Assembly: GCA_019244185.1 (NCBI GenBank)
Contig: JAFATB010000012.1
Coordinates: 62,001 to 126,000 of the forward strand
Length of the DNA stretch: 64,000 bases
Direction: 5' to 3'
Origin: Acidobacteriota bacterium
GTDB lineage: Bacteria > Acidobacteriota > Thermoanaerobaculia > Gp7-AA8
The position numbers and the translations under genes were made by a program. Numbering within the stretch: position 1 is the first letter of the stretch; each line of letters starts with the position of its first letter. This document shows, piece by piece, positions 45,294-53,064 of this stretch. The notes beneath the pieces were generated by a model. The model had not been told where the DNA came from. It searched no databases and saw nothing but the letters and a program-made list of their open reading frames with translations.

Positions 45294-46781
45294 ATGGCGG
45301 TGATGGCGTTTCTGCTCGTGCTCGGCGGTCTTCGCGCCGTGCAAGCGCAGCCGGCGACATCGACGGCGAAGACTGCCGTCGATCCCGCGCGCGCCCAAGT
45401 GCAGTGGTCGGAGCGCGAGCTCGCGTATCTCCAGAGCCGCGGGCCGATCCGCATGTGCGTGGCTCCCGACTGGATGCCGATCGAAGGGATCGATCGCGAC
45501 GGCGGGTACACCGGCATGGCCGCGGACTTCATCCGCCTCATGATCCGTCGCGGCGGCTTGAACGTGCAGCTCGTTCGCACGCGCACATGGGACGAGTCGT
45601 TCGCCCTCGGCCAACGCAGGCAGTGCGACATCTTCTCGCTGCTGATGGACTCGCCGTCGCGGCGATCGTTTCTCGACTTCACGACTCCGTATCTCGAGAT
45701 CCCGGGCGTGATCGCCACCTCGGTCAACGTTCCGTTCGTCGCGAATCTGGAGCAGGTCCGAGGCAAGCGTCTCGGCCACATGCGCGGCTTCGCGGGCATC
45801 GAGCTCCTGCGCCAGAGCCACCCCGGCATTCAGCTGATCCCGGTGGACAGCTACGAAGAAGGGTTGACGAAGGTGCAGGACGGCGAGCTGTACGGGTTCA
45901 TCGGCAACATGATGAGCGTCGGCCGCGCGCTGCAGGAAAACAAGATCTACGACGTGAAGATCGCGGGGCGCATCGGCCACGACAACCTGATGAGCGTGGC
46001 CACGCGCAACGACCAGCCCGTGCTCCGCGACGTTTTCCAGAAGCTCGTCGACACGATCACGCCCGCGGAACGGCAGGACATCATGAACCGCTGGATCGCC
46101 GTCCGCTTCGAGGAAGGCTTCGACTATCGGCGCTTCTGGCAGATCTTCGGCGTGTTCGCGCTCGTCGGCGTAGTGACGCTGTTCTGGGCGACGAAGCTGC
46201 GCCGGCTGAACGCGGAGCTGCGCGCGGCCAACTCGCGACTGGCCGAGACGAGCCGCCGCGACGGCCTGACCGGCTTGTATAACCGCATGCACTTCGACGA
46301 GATCGTCGTGCCGACGCTGCACCTCTGCGCGCGCAACGCGCTGACGATGACGCTGGCCATCATCGATCTCGATCGATTCAAGGACATCAACGACACGTAC
46401 GGACATCCCTTCGGCGACGCCTGCCTGCGGCACGTCGCGGCGGTCCTGCGCAAATCGTTTCGCCGCGACTCGGACACGGCGGTGCGTTACGGCGGCGAAG
46501 AGCTCATCGTGATCAGCGTCGGCGGAACGCCGCCGGAGATGATCGAACGATTGGAGGCCTTCCGCCGCGAGATCGAGCAGTCGCTCGTCGCGCTCGACAG
46601 CCGGCAATCGAGGCTGACGCTCAGCATCGGAGTGTGGTCCGCCATCCCCGACGTGCATGACGATCCGATGCAACTGCTCAAGCTCGCCGACGCCGCGCTG
46701 TATCGCGCGAAGCGGGAAGGCCGCAACCGCCTGGCCGTGGCCGGCGACGCGGTGTCCCAGGTCAGCTCGCAGGGGGCGTGA
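45294..46781 (+). CDS. Diguanylate cyclase with periplasmic solute-binding sensor
   Basis: 495 residues from the ATG at 45294; a GTG at 45276 is an alternative. A signal/anchor helix (1-17) precedes a type-3 solute-binding domain (about 40-275) with GPIRMCVAPDWMPIEGID and DFIRLMIRRGGLNVQLV. A membrane helix (about 285-305) and a GGDEF domain (about 330-480) follow. The active site is YGGEELIVIS (GGEE type), with DGLTGLYNRMHFDE and DLDRFKDINDTYGHPFGD intact. It should make c-di-GMP in response to an amino-acid-like ligand. No EAL domain is present. Two PilZ effectors lie 6-9 kb downstream. Confidence 0.92.
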   Translation: MAVMAFLLVLGGLRAVQAQPATSTAKTAVDPARAQVQWSERELAYLQSRGPIRMCVAPDWMPIEGIDRDGGYTGMAADFIRLMIRRGGLNVQLVRTRTWDESFALGQRRQCDIFSLLMDSPSRRSFLDFTTPYLEIPGVIATSVNVPFVANLEQVRGKRLGHMRGFAGIELLRQSHPGIQLIPVDSYEEGLTKVQDGELYGFIGNMMSVGRALQENKIYDVKIAGRIGHDNLMSVATRNDQPVLRDVFQKLVDTITPAERQDIMNRWIAVRFEEGFDYRRFWQIFGVFALVGVVTLFWATKLRRLNAELRAANSRLAETSRRDGLTGLYNRMHFDEIVVPTLHLCARNALTMTLAIIDLDRFKDINDTYGHPFGDACLRHVAAVLRKSFRRDSDTAVRYGGEELIVISVGGTPPEMIERLEAFRREIEQSLVALDSRQSRLTLSIGVWSAIPDVHDDPMQLLKLADAALYRAKREGRNRLAVAGDAVSQVSSQGA

Positions 46782-46810
46782 GCCGCGTACGCCCGCGGGC
46801 GAAACCGCCG

Positions 46811-46837
46811 TTCGTCCGCGCAAATCCGCCATTCGTC
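46811..46837. promoter_or_regulatory. Direct repeat with 21-bp period upstream of a DUF4386 gene
   Basis: Two copies of CCGCC(G/A)TTCGTC occur with TTCGTC at 46811-46816 and 46832-46837, a 21-bp period. They lie 46-72 bp before the DUF4386 start. Spacing of two helical turns is typical of AraC-type or LytTR binding sites. This is a low-confidence call from one pair. Confidence 0.35.
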
Positions 46838-46882
46838 GCAAGCGGGTTGCGGCGCGACGTCGGACGCGCGAGATTGCATCGC

Positions 46883-47650
46883 ATGCAGACCGCCACCAGC
46901 TCCGCCCTCTCGCCCGCCATCGCGTATCGCGACTCGACTGTCGACGCGACGTCCCTCATGAGGCCTCGCGTCATCGCCCGAGCGGCGGGCATTCTGCTGC
47001 TGCTGACGCTCATCGGCGGCATCTACGCGCAAGGCTTCGTCAGCGACCAGCTGATTTCGTTCACCGACGCCGCGCTGACGGCGCGCAACATCCTCGGGCA
47101 TCAGTCGGTGTTTCAGCTGAGCTTCGCGGTGTTTCTGCTCGAGATGACGTGTCAGATCGCGTCGGTCGCGCTGTTCTACCGGCTGCTCAGTCCCGTCAGC
47201 CGCAGCCTCGCGCTGGTCAGTACGTGCGTCGAGCTCAGTGGCGCGGTGATCAAGACGCTGAGCCGGCTCTTCTACATCACGCCGCTGTTCGTCCTCTCCG
47301 GCACGAGCGCGCTGAACGCCTTCAGCGCGGAGCAGCTCCGCGCGATCGCGCTGCTGTTGCTCAAGATCAACGATCGCGGCGCGGCGATGGCGCTGGCGTT
47401 CTTCGGCGTCAGCGCGGTGCTGCACGGCTATCTCATCTTCCGCTCGACGTTCCTGCCGCGCGCGCTCGGCATCGCCTGCATGATCGCCGGCGCCGGCTGG
47501 CTGCGCTTCTACTACCCGCCGCTGCACTTCCCGTCGTTCATGATGATCGCCGCCCTGGCGCTGCTCGTCTCCGCGGTGGAGATCTTCTGGCTGATCGTCT
47601 TTGGCGTCGACGAGGAGAAGTGGAAGGAGCGTTACCGCCTGTCGAGGTAG
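46883..47650 (+). CDS. DUF4386-family membrane protein (second copy)
   Basis: 255 residues from the ATG at 46883; an ATG at 46958 is also possible. Six membrane helices with the family signatures ARAAGILLLLTLIGGIYAQGF and STFLPRALGIACMIAGAGWL. It is a diverged paralogue of the 41450-42160 protein. Its N-terminal 25 residues are Ala/Ser/Thr-rich. The C-terminus overlaps the convergent SRPBCC gene by 19 bp. Function unknown. Confidence 0.83.
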   Translation: MQTATSSALSPAIAYRDSTVDATSLMRPRVIARAAGILLLLTLIGGIYAQGFVSDQLISFTDAALTARNILGHQSVFQLSFAVFLLEMTCQIASVALFYRLLSPVSRSLALVSTCVELSGAVIKTLSRLFYITPLFVLSGTSALNAFSAEQLRAIALLLLKINDRGAAMALAFFGVSAVLHGYLIFRSTFLPRALGIACMIAGAGWLRFYYPPLHFPSFMMIAALALLVSAVEIFWLIVFGVDEEKWKERYRLSR

Positions 47651-48027
47651 GCCTTGATCTTCTGCCAGTACTGATCGCGCCACGCCTGTTCGGTTTCGGG
47701 GATGAGATCCTTCGGCACGCCGCGATGGGTCAGCACGAGCTCGGTCCCACCGTCCGGCGTCCGCTTCAGCGTCACGGCCGCCATCGAGAAGATCCCCTCG
47801 GGGAACCGGCGGTGCCGCCACGCCTGCACGATGCGCTGGCCGGGAACGAGATCGACGTTGATGCCGGTGACGTCACTTTCACCAATGGAAAACGCGCCGC
47901 CGATCTCGCCGCTGATGACCGCACGTTTGCCGGTGATCGCGCTGTGCTTGCGCGAGTCGGCGAGCAGCTCGTAGACCGTCGCGGGATCGGCCTTGAACTT
48001 CACACGCTGTTTGATGGTCTTGCACAT
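47632..48027 (-). CDS. SRPBCC / AHSA1-like domain protein
   Basis: 131 residues, one helix-grip domain with QRVKFKADPATVYELLADSRKHSAITGK and the Trp-rich end EQAWRDQYWQKIKAYL. A Cys at position 2 is not conserved in the family. It is divergent from the VOC-protein gene by 53 bp and overlaps the DUF4386 gene tail to tail. Ligand unknown. Confidence 0.87.
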   Translation of the reverse strand: MCKTIKQRVKFKADPATVYELLADSRKHSAITGKRAVISGEIGGAFSIGESDVTGINVDLVPGQRIVQAWRHRRFPEGIFSMAAVTLKRTPDGGTELVLTHRGVPKDLIPETEQAWRDQYWQKIKAYLDRR

Positions 48028-48080
48028 ACTTGGGCGAGAATACGCGTTCGCGCGCGATCGCGCACAAGGAGCCGACGAGC

Positions 48081-48557
48081 ATGCAGCCGAAAAACACGAT
48101 CTGTCTCTGGTTCGACAAAGACGCCCTCGACGCCGCGGAGTTCTACGCCGCCACGTTTCCGGACAGCAAAGTGACCGCCGTGCATCGCGCGCCCGCCGAC
48201 TACCCGGGCGGCAAGAAGGACGACGTACTGACGGTGAACTTCACCGTGGTCGGGATTCCGTGCATGGGTCTCAACGGCGGCCCGGTGATGCGGCACAGCG
48301 AAGCCTTCTCGTTTCAGATCGCGACGGACGATCAGGAAGAGACGGATCGCTACTGGAACGCGATCGTCGGCAACGGCGGCAAGGAAAGCGACTGCGGCTG
48401 GTGCAAAGACCGCTGGGGCCTCTCCTGGCAAATCACGCCGCGCGCCCTCACCGACGCGCTCGCGGCCGGCGGCGACGAAGCGAAACGCGCGTTCAACGCG
48501 ATGCTGACGATGCAGAAGATCGATGTGGCCATGATCGAGGCCGCGCGGCGGGGATGA
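48081..48557 (+). CDS. VOC-fold protein, PhnB/3-demethylubiquinone methyltransferase-like
   Basis: 158 residues from the ATG at 48081 with AAGGAG upstream. NTICLWFDKDALDAAEFYAATFPDS and FSFQIATDDQEETDRYWNAI...CGWCKDRWGLSWQITP are PhnB-like VOC motifs. Despite the historical methyltransferase name, no SAM motif is present. Small PhnB-like VOC proteins often accompany SRPBCC genes, as here. Function unproven. Confidence 0.88.
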   Translation: MQPKNTICLWFDKDALDAAEFYAATFPDSKVTAVHRAPADYPGGKKDDVLTVNFTVVGIPCMGLNGGPVMRHSEAFSFQIATDDQEETDRYWNAIVGNGGKESDCGWCKDRWGLSWQITPRALTDALAAGGDEAKRAFNAMLTMQKIDVAMIEAARRG

Positions 48558-48590
48558 GCGTGAACGCAGGTGCGGCAATCACGCGTCTGA

Positions 48591-49773
48591 CTAGCGCAAC
48601 GATTTCTCGAGAATGTCGAGTCCCGCCTTCGCGGTGCGTCGATCGAGAGTGAGCGGCGGAAACATCGTGAGCGCGTTCCCGGCTGTCGTGATCAGCAGGC
48701 CGTTCTTGTTGCAGCGATCGTCGATCTCGGAGACATAGTCGTCGTCCTCGCCTGCCTCGACGGCGATGGCCATGCCGCGGATGCGTATCTCTTTTAGATC
48801 TTCGAACTGCATCCCCGCGAGCCGCTCGCCGAAGTACGCGCTGATTTCGGCGGCGTTCCCGAGAACGCGCGCCTGATTGCGAATGAGCCACCGAACGTTG
48901 CGGATGGCGATGTCCACCGTCGACGGATGCCAGCCATAGGTTGAATAGAAGCCGACTTCACCTTCGACGGATTTCGCGACCTTGCGCGTGACGATCGTCG
49001 CGCCCATCGGCGCGAATCCGCCGGTGATGGCCTTGCCCATACACAGGATGTCGGGCTCGAGATCGAAGTGCTCCGACGCGAACAGCTTTCCGGTGCGGCC
49101 GAATCCGCACGCCACTTCATCGGCGATGAACAGCGTTCCGTAGCGGCGGCAAAGTTGCTGCGCGCGCTTCATGAACGCGTCCTCGGGAATCAGCACGGCG
49201 AGGTTGCAGCTGATCGGCTCCATGATGAGCGCCGCGACGTCGCGCTTTTTCAGAAGCGTCTCCAGCCGCGCGATCGCCACGATCGCCGAGGGGCGGCGAG
49301 ATCGTGACGCAGCTCGGCAGCAGATTCGGATACGGCTCGCGCTCTTCGCTCGATGCCACGCTGACCGTGCCGATCGTGTTGCCGTGATAGCTCCCCTCGA
49401 TCGAGACAAACTTGCGGCGGCCGGTCGACGCCATGGCGAGCTGCAGCGCGATGTCGACGGCTTCCGATCCACCGGTCGCACGGTACGTCTTCTCGAGTTG
49501 CCCCGGCGTGATCTCGGCAAGCAACTGAGCGAGCTCCACCCACGGCTGGTACAAGTACTCGGGGTAGACGTAATCCGGCCGCCGGCGCGCCGGCGACTGC
49601 TTGATCGCGGTGTTGTCCCAACCGAAGTTGCCGACGCACCAGCCCGACAGGAAATCGATGTAGCGTCTGCCGCGGGCGTCATACACGAATGCGCCCTTCG
49701 TTCGCGCGACCTGTACGTCTTGCGCCGGCGACTCGCGTCCCAGGTATTTGCGGTCGAGCTGGCGCAGATTCAC
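48591..49773 (-). pseudogene. Class III PLP aminotransferase, frameshifted
   Basis: The N-terminal part reads from a GTG near 49773 (NLRQLDRKYLGRESPAQDV, RRYIDFLSGWCVGNFGWDN, TGGSEAVDIALQLA, SYHGNTIGTVSVA) to about 49294. The C-terminal part is in another frame (MEPISCNLAVLIPEDAF, LFIADEVACGFGRTG, PLP Lys in CMGKAITGGFAPMGA). Removing one base from the GGGG run at 49290-49293 joins them as TISPPSAIVAIARL. All catalytic motifs then survive in about 393 residues. Whether it is a true pseudogene or a homopolymer error is undecided. A TTG at 49842 is an alternative start. Confidence 0.78.
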
Positions 49774-49905
49774 ACGGAGCGAGCGTGCACGAACGAAGCC
49801 CGGGATCGTCGCGACCGTCGCGGTCGCACTGGTGTCGCGCAAATTCTTCAGGACGGAAAACGCTGGAGAGGAGGCAGCCTGAAGGAGGCTGGGCCAACAA
49901 GCGCT

Positions 49906-49920
49906 GGCGGTCGCACCGCC
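49906..49920. terminator. Short hairpin next to the tRNA 3' end
   Basis: GGCGGT (49906-49911) and ACCGCC (49915-49920) form a 6-bp stem with a three-base loop, directly after the tRNA CCA on the minus strand. It could be a processing or termination signal. There is no T-tract. Confidence 0.35.
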
Positions 49921-49994
49921 TGGCTGGGAGACAGGGACTCGAACCCCGATTCAGCGGTCCAGAGCCGCTTGTCCTACCATTGAACGATCTCCCA
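49921..49994 (-). tRNA. tRNA-Gln (anticodon CTG)
   Basis: 74 bases including an encoded CCA. Acceptor TGGGAGA pairs with TCTCCCA, discriminator G follows, then CCA. The anticodon stem AGCGG/CCGCT encloses CTCTGGA, giving anticodon CTG, which reads CAG (Gln). The D arm is GTTCAATGGTAGGAC and the T loop TTCGAGT has a standard 5-bp stem. Confidence 0.95.
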
Positions 49995-50104
49995 GCAAAT
50001 GGCGGGGCGGGATGCTACTCCGCGGCAAACGCCAGGGTCAAGGTGGACATTCCAGCGTTGCACGCTTGCCGAACGTGGCACAATCTTCGAGAGGATCGAC
50101 GCCC

Positions 50105-50434
50105 ATGTTGCCGGAAGTCTTCGAGTGTCCGCAGTGCGAGCGCCAGTTCGTGGTCGAGCTGGTGGAGTCGTCTGCCGAGCGCTCGATTCACTGCCCGCAG
50201 TGCAAGCGCTACCTCGGCGAGAAGGACCTCAACTTCATCATCGTCAGCGAGATCGAAGAGCTCGCGGAACGCCTCCGCTTCGAGCGCGACCGGCTCGAAC
50301 GCGATGAAGCCGTTTACTCGATGACCGACTGCGACGCCGAGCTGCGCACGTACGGCGGCGAAGTCCACAAGGTCCTGCACATCCTCCGGCGCACGCTCGC
50401 CGATCTCGACTCGCTGAAGCAGACGTACCGGTGA
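50105..50434 (+). CDS. Zinc-ribbon and coiled-coil protein of unknown function
   Basis: 109 residues from the ATG at 50105. FECPQCERQF and IHCPQCKRYLG form a four-cysteine zinc ribbon (7-45). A charged helix follows, EIEELAERLRFERDRLERDE (about 49-68), likely a coiled coil. Its stop overlaps the CoA-transferase start as GTGA, so the two are coupled. A helper or regulatory role for that enzyme is possible but unproven. It diverges from the tRNA by 110 bp. Confidence 0.72.
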   Translation: MLPEVFECPQCERQFVVELVESSAERSIHCPQCKRYLGEKDLNFIIVSEIEELAERLRFERDRLERDEAVYSMTDCDAELRTYGGEVHKVLHILRRTLADLDSLKQTYR

Positions 50435-51639
50435 CGACGCTCCCGCTGGAGGGCATCCTCGTCGCCGATTTCTCGCGCGTCCTCGCGGGGCCGCTCTGCA
50501 CGCAGCTCCTCGCCGACGAAGGCGCGCGCGTCATCAAGGTCGAAGAGCCGGAGCGCGGCGACGAGACGCGGCGCTGGGGACCGCCGTTCGCTGGAACAAT
50601 CGGCGGCGGCATCAGCACGTACTTTCTCTCGCTCAACCGCAACAAGGAATCGCTCGCGCTCGACCTGCGCGGCGACGAAGGGCGCGCGCTCGCGCGAACG
50701 CTCATCGAGCGCGCCGACGTCGTCGTCGACAACTTCCTCCCGCCGCAGCGCGCGCAGCTCCTCGGTGACGTCGCGGCGATCAACCCGCGCGCGATTCACT
50801 GCTCGATCGGCGGCTTCGATCCTGACACGAGCGACGCGAACACGCCCGGCTATGACCTGCTCGCGCAAGCCGGCGCGGGGCTCATGTCGATCACCGGCGA
50901 CGACGAGCCGATGAAAGCCGGCGTCGCGCTCTCCGACGTGCTCACCGCGCATCACGCGCACGGTGCGATCTGCGCGGCGCTGTACGCGCGCACGCAGACG
51001 GGACGCGGCGCGCGGCTCGAGGTGTCGCTGTTCGCGTCGACGCTCGCGTCACTCGTCAACGTCGCGCAGGGCGCACTGGCGACGAACGTCGAGGCGCAGC
51101 GTTACGGCAACGCGCATCCGTCGATCGTTCCGTATCAGCTCTTTCACGCGAGCGATCGCATCTTCGCGCTCGGCGGCGGCACGGATCGGCACTTCCGCAT
51201 GCTCTGCGAGCGCGTGCTCGAGCAGCCGGAGCTCGCGGACGACGAACGCTTCGCGACGAACGCCGCGCGCGTGGCGCATCGCGAGGTGCTCGTACCGCTG
51301 CTGGAGGAATGTTTCCGCGCGCGGACGGCGGACGAATGGATCGCGCGTTGTCGCGATGCGAACATTCCGTGCTCGCTCGTCCAGGGCGTGCTCGAAGCGT
51401 TGCGCAGCGACGCCGGGCACGTCGTCGTCGCGGAGGTCGCGCATCCCGAGATCGGCCGCTACGAAACCGTCCGGCATCCGGTGCGCTTCGACGGCGAGCG
51501 CTTGCCGGTGCGCTTGCCGCCGCCGCGGCTCGGCGAGCACACCGAGGCGCTCGTGCGCGAGCTCAGTGCTGACCGGCGAACGACAGCGCGAGCAGCACCG
51601 TACAGGCAGCGAAGACGAAGCCGAGGACCGCGATCATGA
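50431..51639 (+). CDS. CaiB/BaiF family (class III) CoA transferase
   Basis: 402 residues from a GTG overlapping the zinc-ribbon gene. LEGILVADFSRVLAGPLCTQLLADEGARVIKVE and RNKESLALDLRG (key parts DFSRVLAGP, VIKVE) are typical. The catalytic aspartate that forms the acyl anhydride is Asp169 in VALSDVLTA, the same position as in formyl-CoA transferase. YGNAHPSIVPYQLF and GGGTDRHF follow. It moves CoA between carboxylic acids; substrates unknown. The last 25 residues (Arg-rich) overlap a convergent gene and are not conserved. Confidence 0.9.
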   Translation: MTTLPLEGILVADFSRVLAGPLCTQLLADEGARVIKVEEPERGDETRRWGPPFAGTIGGGISTYFLSLNRNKESLALDLRGDEGRALARTLIERADVVVDNFLPPQRAQLLGDVAAINPRAIHCSIGGFDPDTSDANTPGYDLLAQAGAGLMSITGDDEPMKAGVALSDVLTAHHAHGAICAALYARTQTGRGARLEVSLFASTLASLVNVAQGALATNVEAQRYGNAHPSIVPYQLFHASDRIFALGGGTDRHFRMLCERVLEQPELADDERFATNAARVAHREVLVPLLEECFRARTADEWIARCRDANIPCSLVQGVLEALRSDAGHVVVAEVAHPEIGRYETVRHPVRFDGERLPVRLPPPRLGEHTEALVRELSADRRTTARAAPYRQRRRSRGPRS

Positions 51640-51766
51640 GGATGAAGGGCGGCTTCTTTCCGGAAAACGAGCGGAAGGTGAAGAAGAGGATGGCCGCGGA
51701 GATGAGCGCGATCGAGCCGCCGAGGATGGAGACGAAGATCATTGCGCGCTGAAAGGCCGGATCCAC
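51563..51766 (-). CDS. Small two-helix membrane protein
   Basis: 67 residues with two hydrophobic helices (about 8-30 and 40-64) separated by FRSFSGKKPPF. It overlaps the CoA-transferase tail to tail by 77 bp and the divergent HAD gene start by 25 bp, so one of these boundaries may be wrong. The transmembrane pattern and clean ATG favour a real gene. Function unknown. Confidence 0.6.
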   Translation of the reverse strand: MDPAFQRAMIFVSILGGSIALISAAILFFTFRSFSGKKPPFILMIAVLGFVFAACTVLLALSFAGQH

Positions 51767-52434
51767 GCGCGCACGGTAGCAGGTTCCGCGCGGCGATCTT
51801 CGATTTCGACGAGACCATCGTCAACCTCGAGCCGCAGCACACCGCCGCGCACCAGGCGCTCTGTCGCGCGTACGGCGCCGACTACGCGTCGCTGCCGGAC
51901 AGCTTCCGCAACGGCTCCGGACGGCGGATCATCGACGACATCCGCATCATGCGCGCGCATTTCGGCTGGAGCGCGTCGGAGGAAGAACTGTTCGCGCTGC
52001 GGCAGCAGCACTTCGACGCGATCTGCGCGCGCGGCGGGCTGCGCGCGATGGACGGCGTCGTCGAGACCGTGCGCGCGTTGCAGGAGCGCGGGCTGCAGCT
52101 CGCGATCGCATCGTCGGCGGTGCGCGCGTCGATCGAGAAAGTGCTCGTGCAGCTCGGCCTGCGCGACGCGTTTCCGCTCATCGTCGACGGCAGCGAAGTG
52201 ACGCACGGCAAGCCCGATCCGGAGATCTACCGCATCACCGCGACGCGTCTCGGCGTCGAGCCGCACGCGTGCGTCGTCTTCGAAGACTCGCATGTCGGCG
52301 TCGTCGCGGCGAAGCGCGCGGAGATGTACTGCATCGCGGTGCGCAACGCCGCCGCGCTCGAATGGCAGGACCTGTCGATGGCGGACGTGGTCGTCGAGCG
52401 GATGTCGGACGCGCTCAGCGTTCTGCCACGGTGA
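51742..52434 (+). CDS. HAD-superfamily phosphatase / beta-phosphoglucomutase-like
   Basis: 230 residues from a TTG at 51742; no ATG or GTG is available before motif I, so the start is uncertain. HAD motif I is IFDFDETIVN (DxDxT), motif II is IASSAVRAS, motif III is HGKPDPEIY, and motif IV is VFEDSHVGVVAAKRA. The helical cap (about 35-105) has RRIIDDIRIMRAHFGW. This fits hydrolases or mutases acting on sugar phosphates. The final part overlaps the convergent PilZ gene by 20 bp. Confidence 0.85.
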   Translation: MRAERPDPRAHGSRFRAAIFDFDETIVNLEPQHTAAHQALCRAYGADYASLPDSFRNGSGRRIIDDIRIMRAHFGWSASEEELFALRQQHFDAICARGGLRAMDGVVETVRALQERGLQLAIASSAVRASIEKVLVQLGLRDAFPLIVDGSEVTHGKPDPEIYRITATRLGVEPHACVVFEDSHVGVVAAKRAEMYCIAVRNAAALEWQDLSMADVVVERMSDALSVLPR

Positions 52435-53056
52435 GGTCGGCGAGGACGCGGATCAGATCGCGCGACTCGGCGTCGGAGCTCTCGTAGGTGCGGCAGAGCG
52501 ACTCGACTTCTTCCTCGTCCTCGTGCTCGGGCACGGTGAAGCCGTCGACCGGCTGCACGCGCGAGGTCGTGCGCGTGCGCGACCAGCGTTCGCCGTTCCA
52601 GCGGTAGGCGAAGTAACCGCGCGAGCGGGTGCGTCGTGCTTCGCCGAGGCGCGCCAGGATGTTCGCGCCGGCAGCGTGCGACTCGCCGGCGGCGTTCGCT
52701 TTCTGCGCGTCGAGGACGCGCGTGATGAACGTCGTCATCAGATCGTGCAGTCGCCGCCCGGACTCGCCGACCGCCTCGACGAAGCGCAGGCCGGAGTGCG
52801 AGACCGGACTCGCGCCGTCGCCGCCGGGCGTTTGCACGACGCTGCTGCGCGTAACTTCACAGAGGAACTCGACGTCTTCACTTTGCCAGCGGAAGGCGAG
52901 CCGGAAGCGTTCGCCGGGCTGGACGGTTCCGTAATGTTCGACGAAGGCGCCGTTCATGCCGATGTCGAGCACGAGCGCATTTTGCGAGCGCATCGTGGCG
53001 AGAATCGGTTTGGAGAGCCTCAGGCGCTGCGCGCCGCGCCGTTCTTCCGGTCGCAT
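52415..53056 (-). CDS. PilZ-domain protein with an uncharacterised C-terminal domain (paralogue A)
   Basis: 213 residues from the ATG at 53056. The PilZ domain (about 4-110) has RRGAQR (RxxxR) and DIGMNGAF (a DxGxxG form of DxSxxG), so c-di-GMP binding is plausible. The C-terminal 80 residues have YRWNGERW, QPVDGFTVPEHEDEEEVESLC and YESSDAESRDLIRVLADLTV. The same layout occurs at 55058-55708, on the other side of a sensor kinase. It starts 8 bp from the divergent kinase gene, so expression is likely linked. Confidence 0.83.
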   Translation of the reverse strand: MRPEERRGAQRLRLSKPILATMRSQNALVLDIGMNGAFVEHYGTVQPGERFRLAFRWQSEDVEFLCEVTRSSVVQTPGGDGASPVSHSGLRFVEAVGESGRRLHDLMTTFITRVLDAQKANAAGESHAAGANILARLGEARRTRSRGYFAYRWNGERWSRTRTTSRVQPVDGFTVPEHEDEEEVESLCRTYESSDAESRDLIRVLADLTVAER

Positions 53057-53064
53057 CGCGCGGA

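Noticed and set aside
43370..46282. A 970-residue plus-strand frame
   Set aside because: It crosses the beta-helix, DUF2156 and GGDEF genes out of frame, and its composition is that of antisense GC-rich DNA.
49843..49920. tRNA-adjacent attachment site for an integrated element
   Set aside because: No integrase gene, direct repeat of the tRNA 3' end or foreign-gene block is present in the window.
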